From the NCBI GenBank assembly GCA_019136655.1, contig JAGVTU010000017.1:62001-126000 (forward strand): 64,000 bases of DNA. Direction: 5' to 3'. The notes under the pieces were generated by a model, which saw nothing but the letters and a program-made list of their open reading frames with translations, did no database searches and had not been told where the DNA came from. Source of the DNA: Bacteroidota bacterium. GTDB lineage: Bacteria > Bacteroidota > Bacteroidia > AKYH767-A > OLB10. A program made the translations under genes and the position numbers. Shown one piece after another: positions 1-8,150 of this stretch (position 1 is the first letter of the stretch; each line of letters opens with the position of its first letter).

Positions 1-366
1 CAAGGCATGGAAATTCCAATCTATTACGACTCCATGATTGCAAAACTGATTACCTATGGCCGCAACCGCGAGGAAGCTATTCAGCGAATGATACGGGCAA
101 TTGACGAATATAAAATTACCGGCTGCGAAACTACCTTGCCATTCTGCCGTTTTGTAATGAAACATCCTGCATTTGTAAAAGCACAGTTTGATACCAATTT
201 TGTAAAAAACTATTTCAAACCCGAATATCTGCATCATGAGAATGAAAAGGAAGAAGAAATGGCAGCACTTGCGGCTGAATTATTTTTTGAAGCTACAAAT
301 TCCGCAAGCAAGGTGAAGCCATCTGAGAGTAAGGTCTCACTTTGGCGGAATAACAGGTTGAATTAG
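1..366 (+). CDS. accC: Biotin carboxylase subunit of an acyl-CoA carboxylase, C-terminal fragment
   Basis: The reading frame is already open at base 1, so only the last ~121 residues of a protein normally near 500 residues are present. The motif IPIYYDSMIAKLI, followed by REEAIQRMIRAIDEY and a TT-P-F segment, is the conserved biotin-carboxylase C-terminal domain, which follows the ATP-grasp domain. The enzyme carboxylates biotin on its carrier protein, feeding malonyl-CoA (fatty acid synthesis) or methylmalonyl-CoA formation. The tail, rich in E and ending in WRNNRLN, resembles Bacteroidota versions of the family. Whether the substrate is acetyl- or propionyl-CoA cannot be decided, because the partner genes would lie upstream of the window. 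Confidence 0.85.
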   Translation, partial: QGMEIPIYYDSMIAKLITYGRNREEAIQRMIRAIDEYKITGCETTLPFCRFVMKHPAFVKAQFDTNFVKNYFKPEYLHHENEKEEEMAALAAELFFEATNSASKVKPSESKVSLWRNNRLN

Positions 367-444
367 CCGGCAAATAAATTAATTGCAGATGAAATCAACA
401 TACACAATAACAGGGTTGGCAGGCAGTTTGAATAACTCAGGAAA

Positions 445-1032
445 GTGAAATACATTGTTGCCATAGTTTTCTTTTGTTGCCTTGGTTTTAATGCTTTGGC
501 ACAAACACCTGTCAGCTCGGCTACTGCAATCTTTAATGGTGATACAATTCCTTATTATACATTGCAGGTGGTAGATATTGTGGCTTTTCTGCCTGAAACC
601 GCAACTGAAGATGCCCGCAAATATTTAAAGTTGAGACGGGATGTTCTTAAGGCATATCCTTATGCTAAGATTGCATCGGCAGAGTTGAGTTATATCAACG
701 AAACAGTGGCAACGATGAAAACAGAACGTGAAAAGAAAAAGTTTATCAAGGAGCAGGAAAAAGTCATGAAAGCACAATTTGAAAAAGACTTGCGTAATCT
801 GACTTATACCCAAGGAAAAATTCTCATTAAACTAATCAATCGGGAAACAGGAAACACTTCGTATGAGCTTGTGAAAGAATTGAGAGGCTCTTTGCAGGCA
901 TTCTTCTGGCAAAGTATAGCGCGACTTTTTACTGCCAATCTCAAATCACAATACGACCCTCAGGGCGAAGATAAAATGATTGAGAAGATAGTTCAGTCTA
1001 TCGAGCGTGGAGAACTGCAGGTGCGTAATTAA
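445..1032 (+). CDS. DUF4294 family secreted protein
   Basis: A 195-residue protein with a Sec signal peptide (MKYIVAIVFFCCLGFNALAQ). It then has a charged, mostly helical body with the family-like stretches FNGDTIPYY near the start and KLRRDVLKAYPYAK in the middle. The family is typical of Bacteroidota and has no established function. The start is a GTG at 445; an in-frame TAA at 433-435 rules out any longer form. It lies 78 bp behind the carboxylase gene on the same strand, so co-transcription is possible but unproven. Its neighbour at 1052 converges on it with only 19 bp between stops. Confidence 0.75.
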   Translation: MKYIVAIVFFCCLGFNALAQTPVSSATAIFNGDTIPYYTLQVVDIVAFLPETATEDARKYLKLRRDVLKAYPYAKIASAELSYINETVATMKTEREKKKFIKEQEKVMKAQFEKDLRNLTYTQGKILIKLINRETGNTSYELVKELRGSLQAFFWQSIARLFTANLKSQYDPQGEDKMIEKIVQSIERGELQVRN

Positions 1033-1051
1033 AAAATAAAACTGACAGCTA

Positions 1052-1420
1052 TTAATTCTCTTTAGCTTTATCGTGCTTAACATCCTCTTTCAGCAACTTG
1101 AAATAACTTGCTTTAAAACGACCGTTTACTACTTCACCCTGAACTTCGGCATGACGGATTGCAACACAAAATCCATTTTTATCGTGAGGATGACCAAATT
1201 CATAGATTCCAACACCATCAACATAATAAGTGCTGTCTTTAATTTTTACGGCAAGGTCACAGTCATTACCCGGCATACCATAGCTGCACTCGCCACAGGA
1301 TGCTTCTACAAGCATTAGTTCTTTAGTAGCGTCAGGCTTTTTATCTAATGATTTTGCAACCTGACTGTAACTACTTGAAACAAACAATAAAAATACTACA
1401 GTTGACAACAGAGATTTCAT
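1052..1420 (-). CDS. DUF6370 family small secreted protein
   Basis: A 122-residue protein with a signal peptide ending around SYSQ. The core contains VEASCGECSYGMPG, then NDCDLAVKIKDSTYYVDG and NGFCVAIRHAEVQGEVV. This cysteine pattern (CGEC, DCD, FC) is the conserved signature I associate with DUF6370. The spaced cysteines suggest metal binding or disulfides, but no function is established. It is transcribed in the same direction as the heme-copper gene block upstream, with a 192-bp gap. It could therefore be its last gene or independent. Confidence 0.65.
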   Translation of the reverse strand: MKSLLSTVVFLLFVSSSYSQVAKSLDKKPDATKELMLVEASCGECSYGMPGNDCDLAVKIKDSTYYVDGVGIYEFGHPHDKNGFCVAIRHAEVQGEVVNGRFKASYFKLLKEDVKHDKAKEN

Positions 1421-1612
1421 AATACTTTATTTAATATTTTGGCAAATATAGCTGATACCATTTTCAATTATTAGAATTCAAAAAGTGTTTGCAATAAGTT
1501 TGTAATAACTCATAGTGCTTTGGCTACAATTAATTTCAATAACCAATTTTAACAACATTCTTAAAATACAGATGTTGGAACTAATGCGCTTAAACCTTTT
1601 AAGTAAGCATGA

Positions 1613-3556
1613 TTATTCAATACCTGCCGTTTGAAGTTTATCATCTTTTAAGATCACAAATGTTCCATCTCCTTTGCTAAGAGCAACGTTTTTAATCTCT
1701 AATTTTTTGTCGGGGAAAGCAGTTTCAGTTAGCAACACATCTACATGGTCAGCTTCTATATTCAGTTGTGCATAGATAAACATAGCTATATCCTGACGCA
1801 TTCCTCGCGGTGTAAATTCTTTTTCGAACAACAATGCATGACTTGATGAAGCGTAAACAGATAATTTAACCGGACTCCTCTTTTTTACTACAGGATTAAG
1901 TGCCCTCATGTGTGCAGCTCCCGTATTCACCTGCTCATATTCTTCTGGAGTAGAGATGTATTTAAAATTAACTATCAGAGTTTTCTCTTCAGGGTTGAAA
2001 AACCGTACAGTAGTATTGCTGAGTGGAATCATCAGCGCAAAGAATATTACCAAAATAATTACTGACAACACCGGATTGCTTTTGCGATGGTCTTCTACAC
2101 TTAATGAACCACTTCTGACATCAGCGCCCGCTTCTTTGGAAAATGCAATAAGTTTATCTTTACTGTATTGAGTCAGCGTGTACATCCTTACTTTTGAAGC
2201 ATCATATTTTTTCGAAAAAGTAGGGGGCCGCTTACGCAAAAAGCGATTGATGGTCCAGTTTTTTCCAAGACGATAATAGCAATCTTCGCATCCAAGTATG
2301 GCTACTTTTTCACTGTTATTGTCGAGCATCTGTTGTACATCCTTGGGCATCACACTCCCTGTGCATGGCACTCTGTAATGAACAATATCAAGTTCAGATG
2401 GCCATTCAGGCTCCGGAAAATAGCTGCAACTGAATACTGCTATATCTGGTTTTTTACGCTGCTGAAGATTCAACTCCGGAAATTTAGGATGACTTATAGC
2501 ATGCTCGCCACATGAGCCAATACAAATTCCGCAGCCTACACATTTGTCGGGTGAAAGAATTGCTTTTCTTTCGCCATTGTACGGAAGCATATCAATAGCT
2601 TCATAAGGACAATCATAAGAACAAAGATTACAGGCATCACATTTTTCGAGGTCAATATGAACGGGAGGATTGTTTTTTCTTTTGATAAAGTAGGGGATGA
2701 CAGAAAGTATTACTCCCGATCCGATAAGAATTAACCAGTTTTGGTTTACAGTAAATAATTTCATCAGATAGTAACCAAAATAGTAGTACCAGTCGAAAGT
2801 AGTTTGAATGGGAAGATTTGACATTTGTGCAGGAGGATCACTTTTTACAGGAATTGCCAATGCAATTATTCCAAGTGCGATGACAATATATATCATCAGT
2901 TTTTTAGGTGGAAACAGTTTTGGTTTTGAAATGCGTAACAGGTGAATCCAGATAATGATGACAGTGACAAGCGAAAAAACAATATGGCCAAACAATGCTA
3001 CTTTGAAAAACCCTCCTACAGTATTCAAATCATTCAGCAGAAATGCTCCTGCAATGGAAGGGTCGAATATGGGAAGACTTGAAAATAGTTTGGCTGTAAG
3101 ATAGCCAGCAAGTTTTGCCTTTTGATCCCATACGAGTATAAATCCTGTAACTCCGATAATGACAACTATTAAAAAAGAGATGACACCACTAATCCATGAT
3201 ACAAGCCTCTTGAACTTTGAAGTGATTAAGGTATGCAACATGTGAAGCAGAATAAATATCACAAGCAAATCGGATGAATAGCGATGAATGGAACGCATCC
3301 ATCCATTGAAAATATTGTTTGACATAGCCTCTACCGAATCCCATGCATGGCGAGGATTGATGTTATAGAAAATGAAAACATAGATACCGGATATGCATGC
3401 TATGGTGAACATGAAAATAGCAATGCCGCCAAGATGATATAATGGGTTTAAGTCGGTAGAATATATTTTTCCAAAGAAGGATGAAAATTTCTGAAACAGC
3501 TGATGTCCGTAAGTGCGTTCTTTTTTAGATGTGGGAGTATTTGTTTTATCCGTCAT
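1613..3556 (-). CDS. Cytochrome b / 2x[4Fe-4S] ferredoxin / MvhD-like fusion protein
   Basis: A 647-residue membrane redox protein. Residues ~40-235 form a cytochrome b N-terminal module. It has two His-x13-His pairs (H91/H105 and H191/H205), the pattern that binds two b haems across the membrane. Residues 306-316 and 339-349 are two complete CxxCxxCxxxC ferredoxin motifs. Residues ~373-435 resemble the delta subunit of F420-non-reducing hydrogenase (MvhD), with C377, C398, C423 and C426. A last membrane helix at ~494-513 is followed by an apparently extracytoplasmic tail. Its start overlaps the SCO1-like gene by 11 bp, so it belongs to the same operon as the heme-copper enzyme. I infer a role in passing electrons between a quinone or cytosolic donor and that enzyme; donor and direction are unknown. 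Confidence 0.8.
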   Translation of the reverse strand: MTDKTNTPTSKKERTYGHQLFQKFSSFFGKIYSTDLNPLYHLGGIAIFMFTIACISGIYVFIFYNINPRHAWDSVEAMSNNIFNGWMRSIHRYSSDLLVIFILLHMLHTLITSKFKRLVSWISGVISFLIVVIIGVTGFILVWDQKAKLAGYLTAKLFSSLPIFDPSIAGAFLLNDLNTVGGFFKVALFGHIVFSLVTVIIIWIHLLRISKPKLFPPKKLMIYIVIALGIIALAIPVKSDPPAQMSNLPIQTTFDWYYYFGYYLMKLFTVNQNWLILIGSGVILSVIPYFIKRKNNPPVHIDLEKCDACNLCSYDCPYEAIDMLPYNGERKAILSPDKCVGCGICIGSCGEHAISHPKFPELNLQQRKKPDIAVFSCSYFPEPEWPSELDIVHYRVPCTGSVMPKDVQQMLDNNSEKVAILGCEDCYYRLGKNWTINRFLRKRPPTFSKKYDASKVRMYTLTQYSKDKLIAFSKEAGADVRSGSLSVEDHRKSNPVLSVIILVIFFALMIPLSNTTVRFFNPEEKTLIVNFKYISTPEEYEQVNTGAAHMRALNPVVKKRSPVKLSVYASSSHALLFEKEFTPRGMRQDIAMFIYAQLNIEADHVDVLLTETAFPDKKLEIKNVALSKGDGTFVILKDDKLQTAGIE

Positions 3557-4292
3557 GGTGTTTTGGAATAATAAAAGATCTGATAAAAATTCCGCTTACG
3601 AATGAAATCATGAGCAGGCCGGCAGAAGTTGAGATGATAAATCTCCAATCCATCTTATAGGTTTTTAAGACAGGGTCGTAGCCAAAACATCGCAGATAAA
3701 ATCCTTCAATGATACCGGGTCTTGACTGCTCCGCTGCTGCTTCAATGATGGCTAGATTCAAATCTTTCTTTGAAGGGTTTATTCCGTAGATGTATCTTGA
3801 TATTCTTCCGCTTGGTGTAAGGACTATTAATATGGAAGGGTGATTGAAATGTTTGGTTTGAGGATCATAATCGTATTCGTAGCCTATGGACGTCATCAAA
3901 GTTTGTATATCATCTGCTGATGCGGTAACTGTTCTCCAGCTGCTACCATCCATTTTCCATCGTATGTCATTAATAACAAGATCTTCAACTTTGTCAGAAC
4001 TGTCAAAAGAAAAACTTATCATGTTGAAGTCTTTGCCAAGAGTGCCTAACTCTTTGATAGCAGTTTGCAGACCGTTGTTGATAACCGTACAGGTTGAATA
4101 GCACTTTGTGTAAACAGGAGAAATAATTAGTGGCTTGTTGTTTAGTAGCGAAAACAAACGAAAACTTTTACCTGACGCATCCACAACAGTTATGTCAGCA
4201 GCTTTTTGAGCCAAATGTTTTTTTTCGTCAGGGAAATTAAATCCACTTAACAAAATCCATAATGGCAATATCCAAAATAAAACATACTTCAT
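3546..4292 (-). CDS. SCO1/SenC-type copper chaperone
   Basis: A 248-residue protein with an N-terminal signal or anchor, a thioredoxin-like fold and the copper-binding CYSTC motif (C64, C68) plus H151 in HFNHPSI. A second membrane helix lies near the C-terminus (~220-240). SCO proteins deliver copper to the CuA centre of subunit II of heme-copper enzymes, and a CuA subunit is encoded in this same operon at 6073-6987. The gene sits 79 bp downstream of subunit I and overlaps the cytochrome b fusion gene. The C-terminal anchor is an addition to the usual single-anchor form. Confidence 0.85.
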   Translation of the reverse strand: MKYVLFWILPLWILLSGFNFPDEKKHLAQKAADITVVDASGKSFRLFSLLNNKPLIISPVYTKCYSTCTVINNGLQTAIKELGTLGKDFNMISFSFDSSDKVEDLVINDIRWKMDGSSWRTVTASADDIQTLMTSIGYEYDYDPQTKHFNHPSILIVLTPSGRISRYIYGINPSKKDLNLAIIEAAAEQSRPGIIEGFYLRCFGYDPVLKTYKMDWRFIISTSAGLLMISFVSGIFIRSFIIPKHHDG

Positions 4293-4371
4293 AACTGTTC
4301 AGTTCAAAAAAACTATTTCACTGCAATGGTAATTTCTACCATGCGTTTCGCTCTGCTAACTCTATGCAGGA

Positions 4372-6039
4372 TTAGTTTACATTCCAGGTTGCGGCAAGCC
4401 ACTTCCAGTTGAGGAAGAACAATGCAATAAATACAAGCAAGAACACCATAGTAAGTGCCAGTGTACCGGGAGCTTCAAAACCTTTATGTTCTTTAGCCTG
4501 TGGTGCCAATGGCGAAATTTTAAGTTGCATATCCTGAGGGCCATTGACTTTTTGCCCGAAGAATACAGAGATCACAACAATTAGAATCCAGATAATGGTT
4601 GCAAGAAATGCAATAGTACCTCCCAGCATCATCAGTGCCCAGAAGAAGTCAACTGCAGGATTGAAGTTATGAGTAAACGGACCACCGGAGAAAGAAGAAT
4701 CCCAATGTCTGCGTGGCACACCTAACTGACCTAATACAATCATAGAAATGGAAAGCAATGCAATACCGATGAAAAACAACCATGGTTGCCATTGTGCCCA
4801 TTTAAATCCTGCTATCTTTCTTCGGAATATTAGTGGAATGAGATAGTAAGTGATTCCCATAAATGTCAATGTAGTACCTATAACAACAGTACCTTTAAAG
4901 TGACCGGGAATTGCAATAGTGTTGTGAACGATTATGTTGGTTTGTTCCATACCAAATATAACTCCTGTAGTTCCTCCGATAAAACCGAAACCGATTACTG
5001 CAAGTATGATAGATGAGAATGCAGGGTTGCTCCACGGTGCTTTTGACAACCACTGAAACAATCCTTTGTTGTAGCCCCATCTGCGCTGTGCCGATTCAAA
5101 CGAAGATGGTACAGCAAAAGCATGAATCATAGACGCGAGCACTGCAAGATACATGGCATAGCTAGTGTTCCAAACTTTCCAAGCACTGCTTACACCGGGG
5201 TCGGTGAGCAGGTGGTGTGCTGATGCAAGACAGATGAAAAGAATGTACAACACAAAAGCAGAGCGAGATACTCTTTCGTTGATGGAAGTTCCTCCAACAG
5301 CTAGGAAAGAAACCATGTACCAGATGGAAACCATTGCAGCAACGTTTATCTGCTGAGAAGAATGTCCCAATCCCCACCATATAAGTTTATACATGGCAGG
5401 GTCAATATTGTCAACTAATCCAAGTGACCAGAGGAAGGTTGGGATATAGATAAGTGCACCTGACGCCAGAGTAATTACAGCAATAATAGCTGCTGTCATG
5501 AGTCCGTAAGTTACGAGGGGCATGGTTTCGCCATAAGCTTTATCGCGCCTTGCAATCATCAGGTTTCCGAAAAATAAAATAACTGCAAGCAATGCACCAA
5601 CTGCAAATAATATGATGCCCAGATAATAGAGTGGGTGTGCTTTTAGAGGAGTGTAGGAGGTAAGCATTACATCAGCCTTACCCATCAGAATAATTATATT
5701 GGAAATTACCAGCCCGGCAACCATTAATGCAAATGCTACCCAACCCCACTTGGGTGCGCAGAATTTGGTGTTAAGTATTACTGTTGAGCCAAAATATAAT
5801 CCTGCAATTTCAAAAAAAATAATCCAAAAAATCAGCGCATTCAATCCATGGAATGTTACCAATCGGTAGTACCATTCAGCACCGAGAAGATGCACCGGCT
5901 GATAACGTGTAAACACTAATAGTATAGCTGCCACCACAGCAAACAGAAGTGAAATAACAGCGAATACTGCATTCGCTCTGATCAGTTTTTCTGACTGAAG
6001 GTCAACTTTAAATCCTGTAATATCGCAAGTTCTGAACAT
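4372..6039 (-). CDS. Heme-copper superfamily subunit I, probable eNOR-type nitric oxide reductase
   Basis: A 555-residue polytopic protein with about 12-13 membrane helices. The heme-copper ligands are visible: H64 in helix II (TFHGLN), H226 in helix VI, H275/H276 in helix VII (SAHHLL), and H372 and H380 in helix X (VHNT..PGHFKGTV). Two changes are decisive. The residue four after H226 is Gln230, whereas B/A-type oxidases have the cross-linked Tyr there (HPEVY) and cNOR has its FeB-ligand Glu. The second histidine of the usual HFH motif is Lys382. The alternative C-type tyrosine position in helix VII is isoleucine. O2 reduction is therefore unlikely. From what I recall of heme-copper diversity work, a Gln here is typical of eNOR, an NO reductase known from Rhodothermus. 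The NO-defence genes around it support NO + NO to N2O chemistry. Automated pipelines would probably call it cytochrome c oxidase subunit I. Confidence 0.75.
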   Translation of the reverse strand: MFRTCDITGFKVDLQSEKLIRANAVFAVISLLFAVVAAILLVFTRYQPVHLLGAEWYYRLVTFHGLNALIFWIIFFEIAGLYFGSTVILNTKFCAPKWGWVAFALMVAGLVISNIIILMGKADVMLTSYTPLKAHPLYYLGIILFAVGALLAVILFFGNLMIARRDKAYGETMPLVTYGLMTAAIIAVITLASGALIYIPTFLWSLGLVDNIDPAMYKLIWWGLGHSSQQINVAAMVSIWYMVSFLAVGGTSINERVSRSAFVLYILFICLASAHHLLTDPGVSSAWKVWNTSYAMYLAVLASMIHAFAVPSSFESAQRRWGYNKGLFQWLSKAPWSNPAFSSIILAVIGFGFIGGTTGVIFGMEQTNIIVHNTIAIPGHFKGTVVIGTTLTFMGITYYLIPLIFRRKIAGFKWAQWQPWLFFIGIALLSISMIVLGQLGVPRRHWDSSFSGGPFTHNFNPAVDFFWALMMLGGTIAFLATIIWILIVVISVFFGQKVNGPQDMQLKISPLAPQAKEHKGFEAPGTLALTMVFLLVFIALFFLNWKWLAATWNVN

Positions 6040-6072
6040 AATTTCTTGTTTTTTAATTTTGGGAAGGGTTGT

Positions 6073-6987
6073 TTAAAGTGATTTGATGTAAGAGATAACC
6101 TGAGCAATTTCCTCATCCGACAATCCCATAACAGGCATTGGTGTGTTTTCATACCCTACTGTGATTTTATTGGTAGGGTTCTGTATAGATTCCCTGATAT
6201 AGTCATCATCTACTTTTACAGTAGTTTTTTTGCCATCAACTATGACAAGTTCGTCTTTTCCATAAAGGCCTTTCCAACTTGGAGCAATGAGGCTTGTGCC
6301 ATCAGTTTTATGACATGCTCCACATCCTTTAAGTGTGTAAACCTGTTCACCCATCAATGCCATTTCAGCTTCGGTGAGTGGCTCATTTTTTTTAGCAGTT
6401 GCTTTTCCGGCAGGTTTTTTCAAATCATTGAATCCGTAGAGTTTTAAATCTTCGTCTTTTTCTATTACTACAATTTTACCAATCATAGCATGATGACCAA
6501 TGCCACAGAACTCATTGCAGATAACTTTATACTCACCCGATTCTGTAGGTTTGAATTCGAGTAAATAATCATATCCAGGATAAACCTGAAAGTTCATATT
6601 CACAGGTTGAATGGATAAGCCATGCACAATATCTTTTGATGAGATGTGAAATTTGTAGGACTGATCTTTCTCCAGAATAAGCACAGGACTCCAACGCCAC
6701 ATCTCTGCCATCAGAAAAACGTCTGTATTCGGTTCAGGACGAACAATTGGAATTCCATTGTCTGAACCTACCATATTTTGCATGATGTAAGCTTCTGTCA
6801 GTTTCGAAAATTCAGTTGTGCTTGTACGGTATGTTGTACTGGATGGATTTTGTTTTCCGTAAACGTGCCACATTATCATCCAAATGAAAAGAGTGATGCA
6901 AAGCACTAGTGCAATGACCATCCACATTTTTTCATCTTTGGCGACTTTTTTATAGTACCATCCTTCGGCCGGGCTGAGTAAACTCAT
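6073..6987 (-). CDS. Heme-copper enzyme subunit II with CuA site and C-terminal cytochrome c
   Basis: A 304-residue protein with one N-terminal membrane anchor (~22-42), a cupredoxin domain and a C-terminal mono-haem cytochrome c. The CuA ligand set is complete: H122 (DIVHGLS), then C157, E159, C161, H165 and M168 in CNEFCGIGHHAM. Haem c attaches at CGACH (C222, C225, H226), with a methionine ligand likely in NTPMPVMG. The layout matches caa3-type oxidase subunit II and CuA-containing NO reductases, so electrons enter from a soluble or membrane cytochrome c. The stop lies 33 bp before the subunit I start, so the two are co-transcribed. The intact CuA site explains the SCO1-like gene downstream. 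Confidence 0.85.
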   Translation of the reverse strand: MSLLSPAEGWYYKKVAKDEKMWMVIALVLCITLFIWMIMWHVYGKQNPSSTTYRTSTTEFSKLTEAYIMQNMVGSDNGIPIVRPEPNTDVFLMAEMWRWSPVLILEKDQSYKFHISSKDIVHGLSIQPVNMNFQVYPGYDYLLEFKPTESGEYKVICNEFCGIGHHAMIGKIVVIEKDEDLKLYGFNDLKKPAGKATAKKNEPLTEAEMALMGEQVYTLKGCGACHKTDGTSLIAPSWKGLYGKDELVIVDGKKTTVKVDDDYIRESIQNPTNKITVGYENTPMPVMGLSDEEIAQVISYIKSL

Positions 6988-7011
6988 AATTCTGATTTTT
7001 TAGATGAAAAA

Positions 7012-7197
7012 TTAGTTGAGTAAATTTTGTTTGACTTCTTCAGGTATGGGAGGAAGATTGGAAAGTTCCATCACTCCCCACAATAAATAAAAGATTGCAT
7101 AGATGGTTACTCCAAGAAAAAGTAGGAGCATAAAATCATCCATAATCATTCTTCCGAATGGTGTTTTTTTGTTTTCCTGTTGTTGATCATTTTCCAT
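7012..7197 (-). CDS. Small single-helix membrane protein of the heme-copper operon
   Basis: A 61-residue peptide starting MENDQQQENKK, with one hydrophobic helix (DDFMLLLFLGVTIYAIFYLL) and a short proline-containing tail. A longer reading frame begins at 7260, but its extra 21 residues are basic and look non-coding, so I choose the ATG at 7197. It is the first gene of the operon, 24 bp ahead of subunit II. Its size and position fit a small accessory subunit such as those found with ba3- and cbb3-type enzymes. No specific family is recognised. Confidence 0.6.
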   Translation of the reverse strand: MENDQQQENKKTPFGRMIMDDFMLLLFLGVTIYAIFYLLWGVMELSNLPPIPEEVKQNLLN

Positions 7198-7286
7198 ATT
7201 CAATGTTTTAAATCTTTTACAACTTTTCACAGCAAATATGAATATAGAATGATATGACAAAAATCAGAGTGCCATATAATGCGTTC

Positions 7287-7310
7287 ATAAAATACGTTTT
7301 CGTATTTTAT
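7287..7310. promoter_or_regulatory. Perfect inverted repeat upstream of the heme-copper operon
   Basis: ATAAAATACG, four T, then CGTATTTTAT: two exact 10-bp arms. It lies about 90 bp upstream of the operon's first start codon and just after the stop of the FNR-type regulator. The arms are AT-rich and no T-run follows on the minus strand, so an operator fits better than a terminator. It shares the outer TAAAA-N12-TTTTA layout with the repeat at 15094-15115. Confidence 0.45.
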
Positions 7311-7338
7311 TTAATAAGAAAATTATTGTTTGCTAAAC

Positions 7339-8097
7339 TTAAATGGAAGGATGCTTAAAAAAAGCAATTTTGTTCAGACTTACCAAGTCCAAATAACTGA
7401 ATTTTTTTGCAGTACATTTTATCAAACCTTCCTTCTCAAAATCTTTAATAATTTTTGAAACCTGCTCTTTGGTTGTGCCTACAAGGTCTGCAATATCCTG
7501 ACGGCAAAAACTAATCTGAAAACCCGGCTCTTCGTTTTCACAGCTAAAGGTTTCAGCAAGCAGAAGTATGGCTTCAGCCACTTTCTCTCTTACTGTTTTG
7601 TGTGCCAGTGTAAGAGCTTTTTTCTTAATCATCTCCAATTCATCAATAAACAGGTTAATTATCTGATGCTTGAGAACAGTACTCTTATTGCTAATTTTGT
7701 CAAACAAGGCATAGGGTACGTAACAATATTGTACGTCAGTTACGGCAGTTGCAGAACAGGTATGCACTGCATGCTTTGAATTGATTCTGTATCCTAAAAC
7801 ATTTCCTTTACCTGCAATTTTAAGAATGAGAGGTCTGTCTTCTTTGCCGTTAAGTTCAACTTTAAGAAAACCTTTCTTGATAAAGTAAACACCATCTACA
7901 GGATCTCCTTCAGTGAACAACCTTTTTCCATTAGCAAGTGACTTGGTAAGTTTGAATTTACTGATGGCTTTCAGAGTATCCTTATCACATTCGTTAAGGA
8001 TTGAACATGCCCGTACTTTGCAGGTAATACAATCGTGTTGAGTTATTGCCATATACTTAGTTAGCTCTGATACCTGTTTGTAATCCTTTTCAGACAA
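7339..8097 (-). CDS. CRP/FNR-family regulator with N-terminal cysteine cluster
   Basis: A 252-residue regulator. Residues ~45-160 are a cyclic-nucleotide-binding-type beta barrel (LFTEGDPVDGVYFIKKGFLKVE). Residues ~195-235 are a winged helix with recognition helix in DLVGTTKEQVSKIIKDFEKEG. The N-terminus carries C23, C26, C31 and C37 (HDCITCKVRAC), similar in spacing to the [4Fe-4S] cysteines of FNR (CxxCx5C). Further cysteines near ~113 and 124 could complete a cluster. An oxygen- or NO-sensing role is inferred from this and from position: it lies between a hemerythrin gene and the NO-reductase-like operon, all on the same strand. The direct target is not proven. Confidence 0.75.
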   Translation of the reverse strand: MSEKDYKQVSELTKYMAITQHDCITCKVRACSILNECDKDTLKAISKFKLTKSLANGKRLFTEGDPVDGVYFIKKGFLKVELNGKEDRPLILKIAGKGNVLGYRINSKHAVHTCSATAVTDVQYCYVPYALFDKISNKSTVLKHQIINLFIDELEMIKKKALTLAHKTVREKVAEAILLLAETFSCENEEPGFQISFCRQDIADLVGTTKEQVSKIIKDFEKEGLIKCTAKKFSYLDLVSLNKIAFFKHPSI

Positions 8098-8150
8098 TGT
8101 AAAGTTCAGCTTTGATAAATAGTAAGAGCATGATATGGATTATACTTAAA

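Noticed and set aside
4372-6987. Calling the subunit I/II pair a caa3- or cbb3-type cytochrome c oxidase
   Set aside because: Subunit II with CuA and haem c looks like an oxidase, but subunit I lacks the helix VI tyrosine and the C-type helix VII alternative, and the neighbourhood is NO-related.
7287-7310. Inverted repeat as a Rho-independent terminator of the FNR-like gene
   Set aside because: The stem has only two G/C pairs in ten and no T-run follows on the minus strand.
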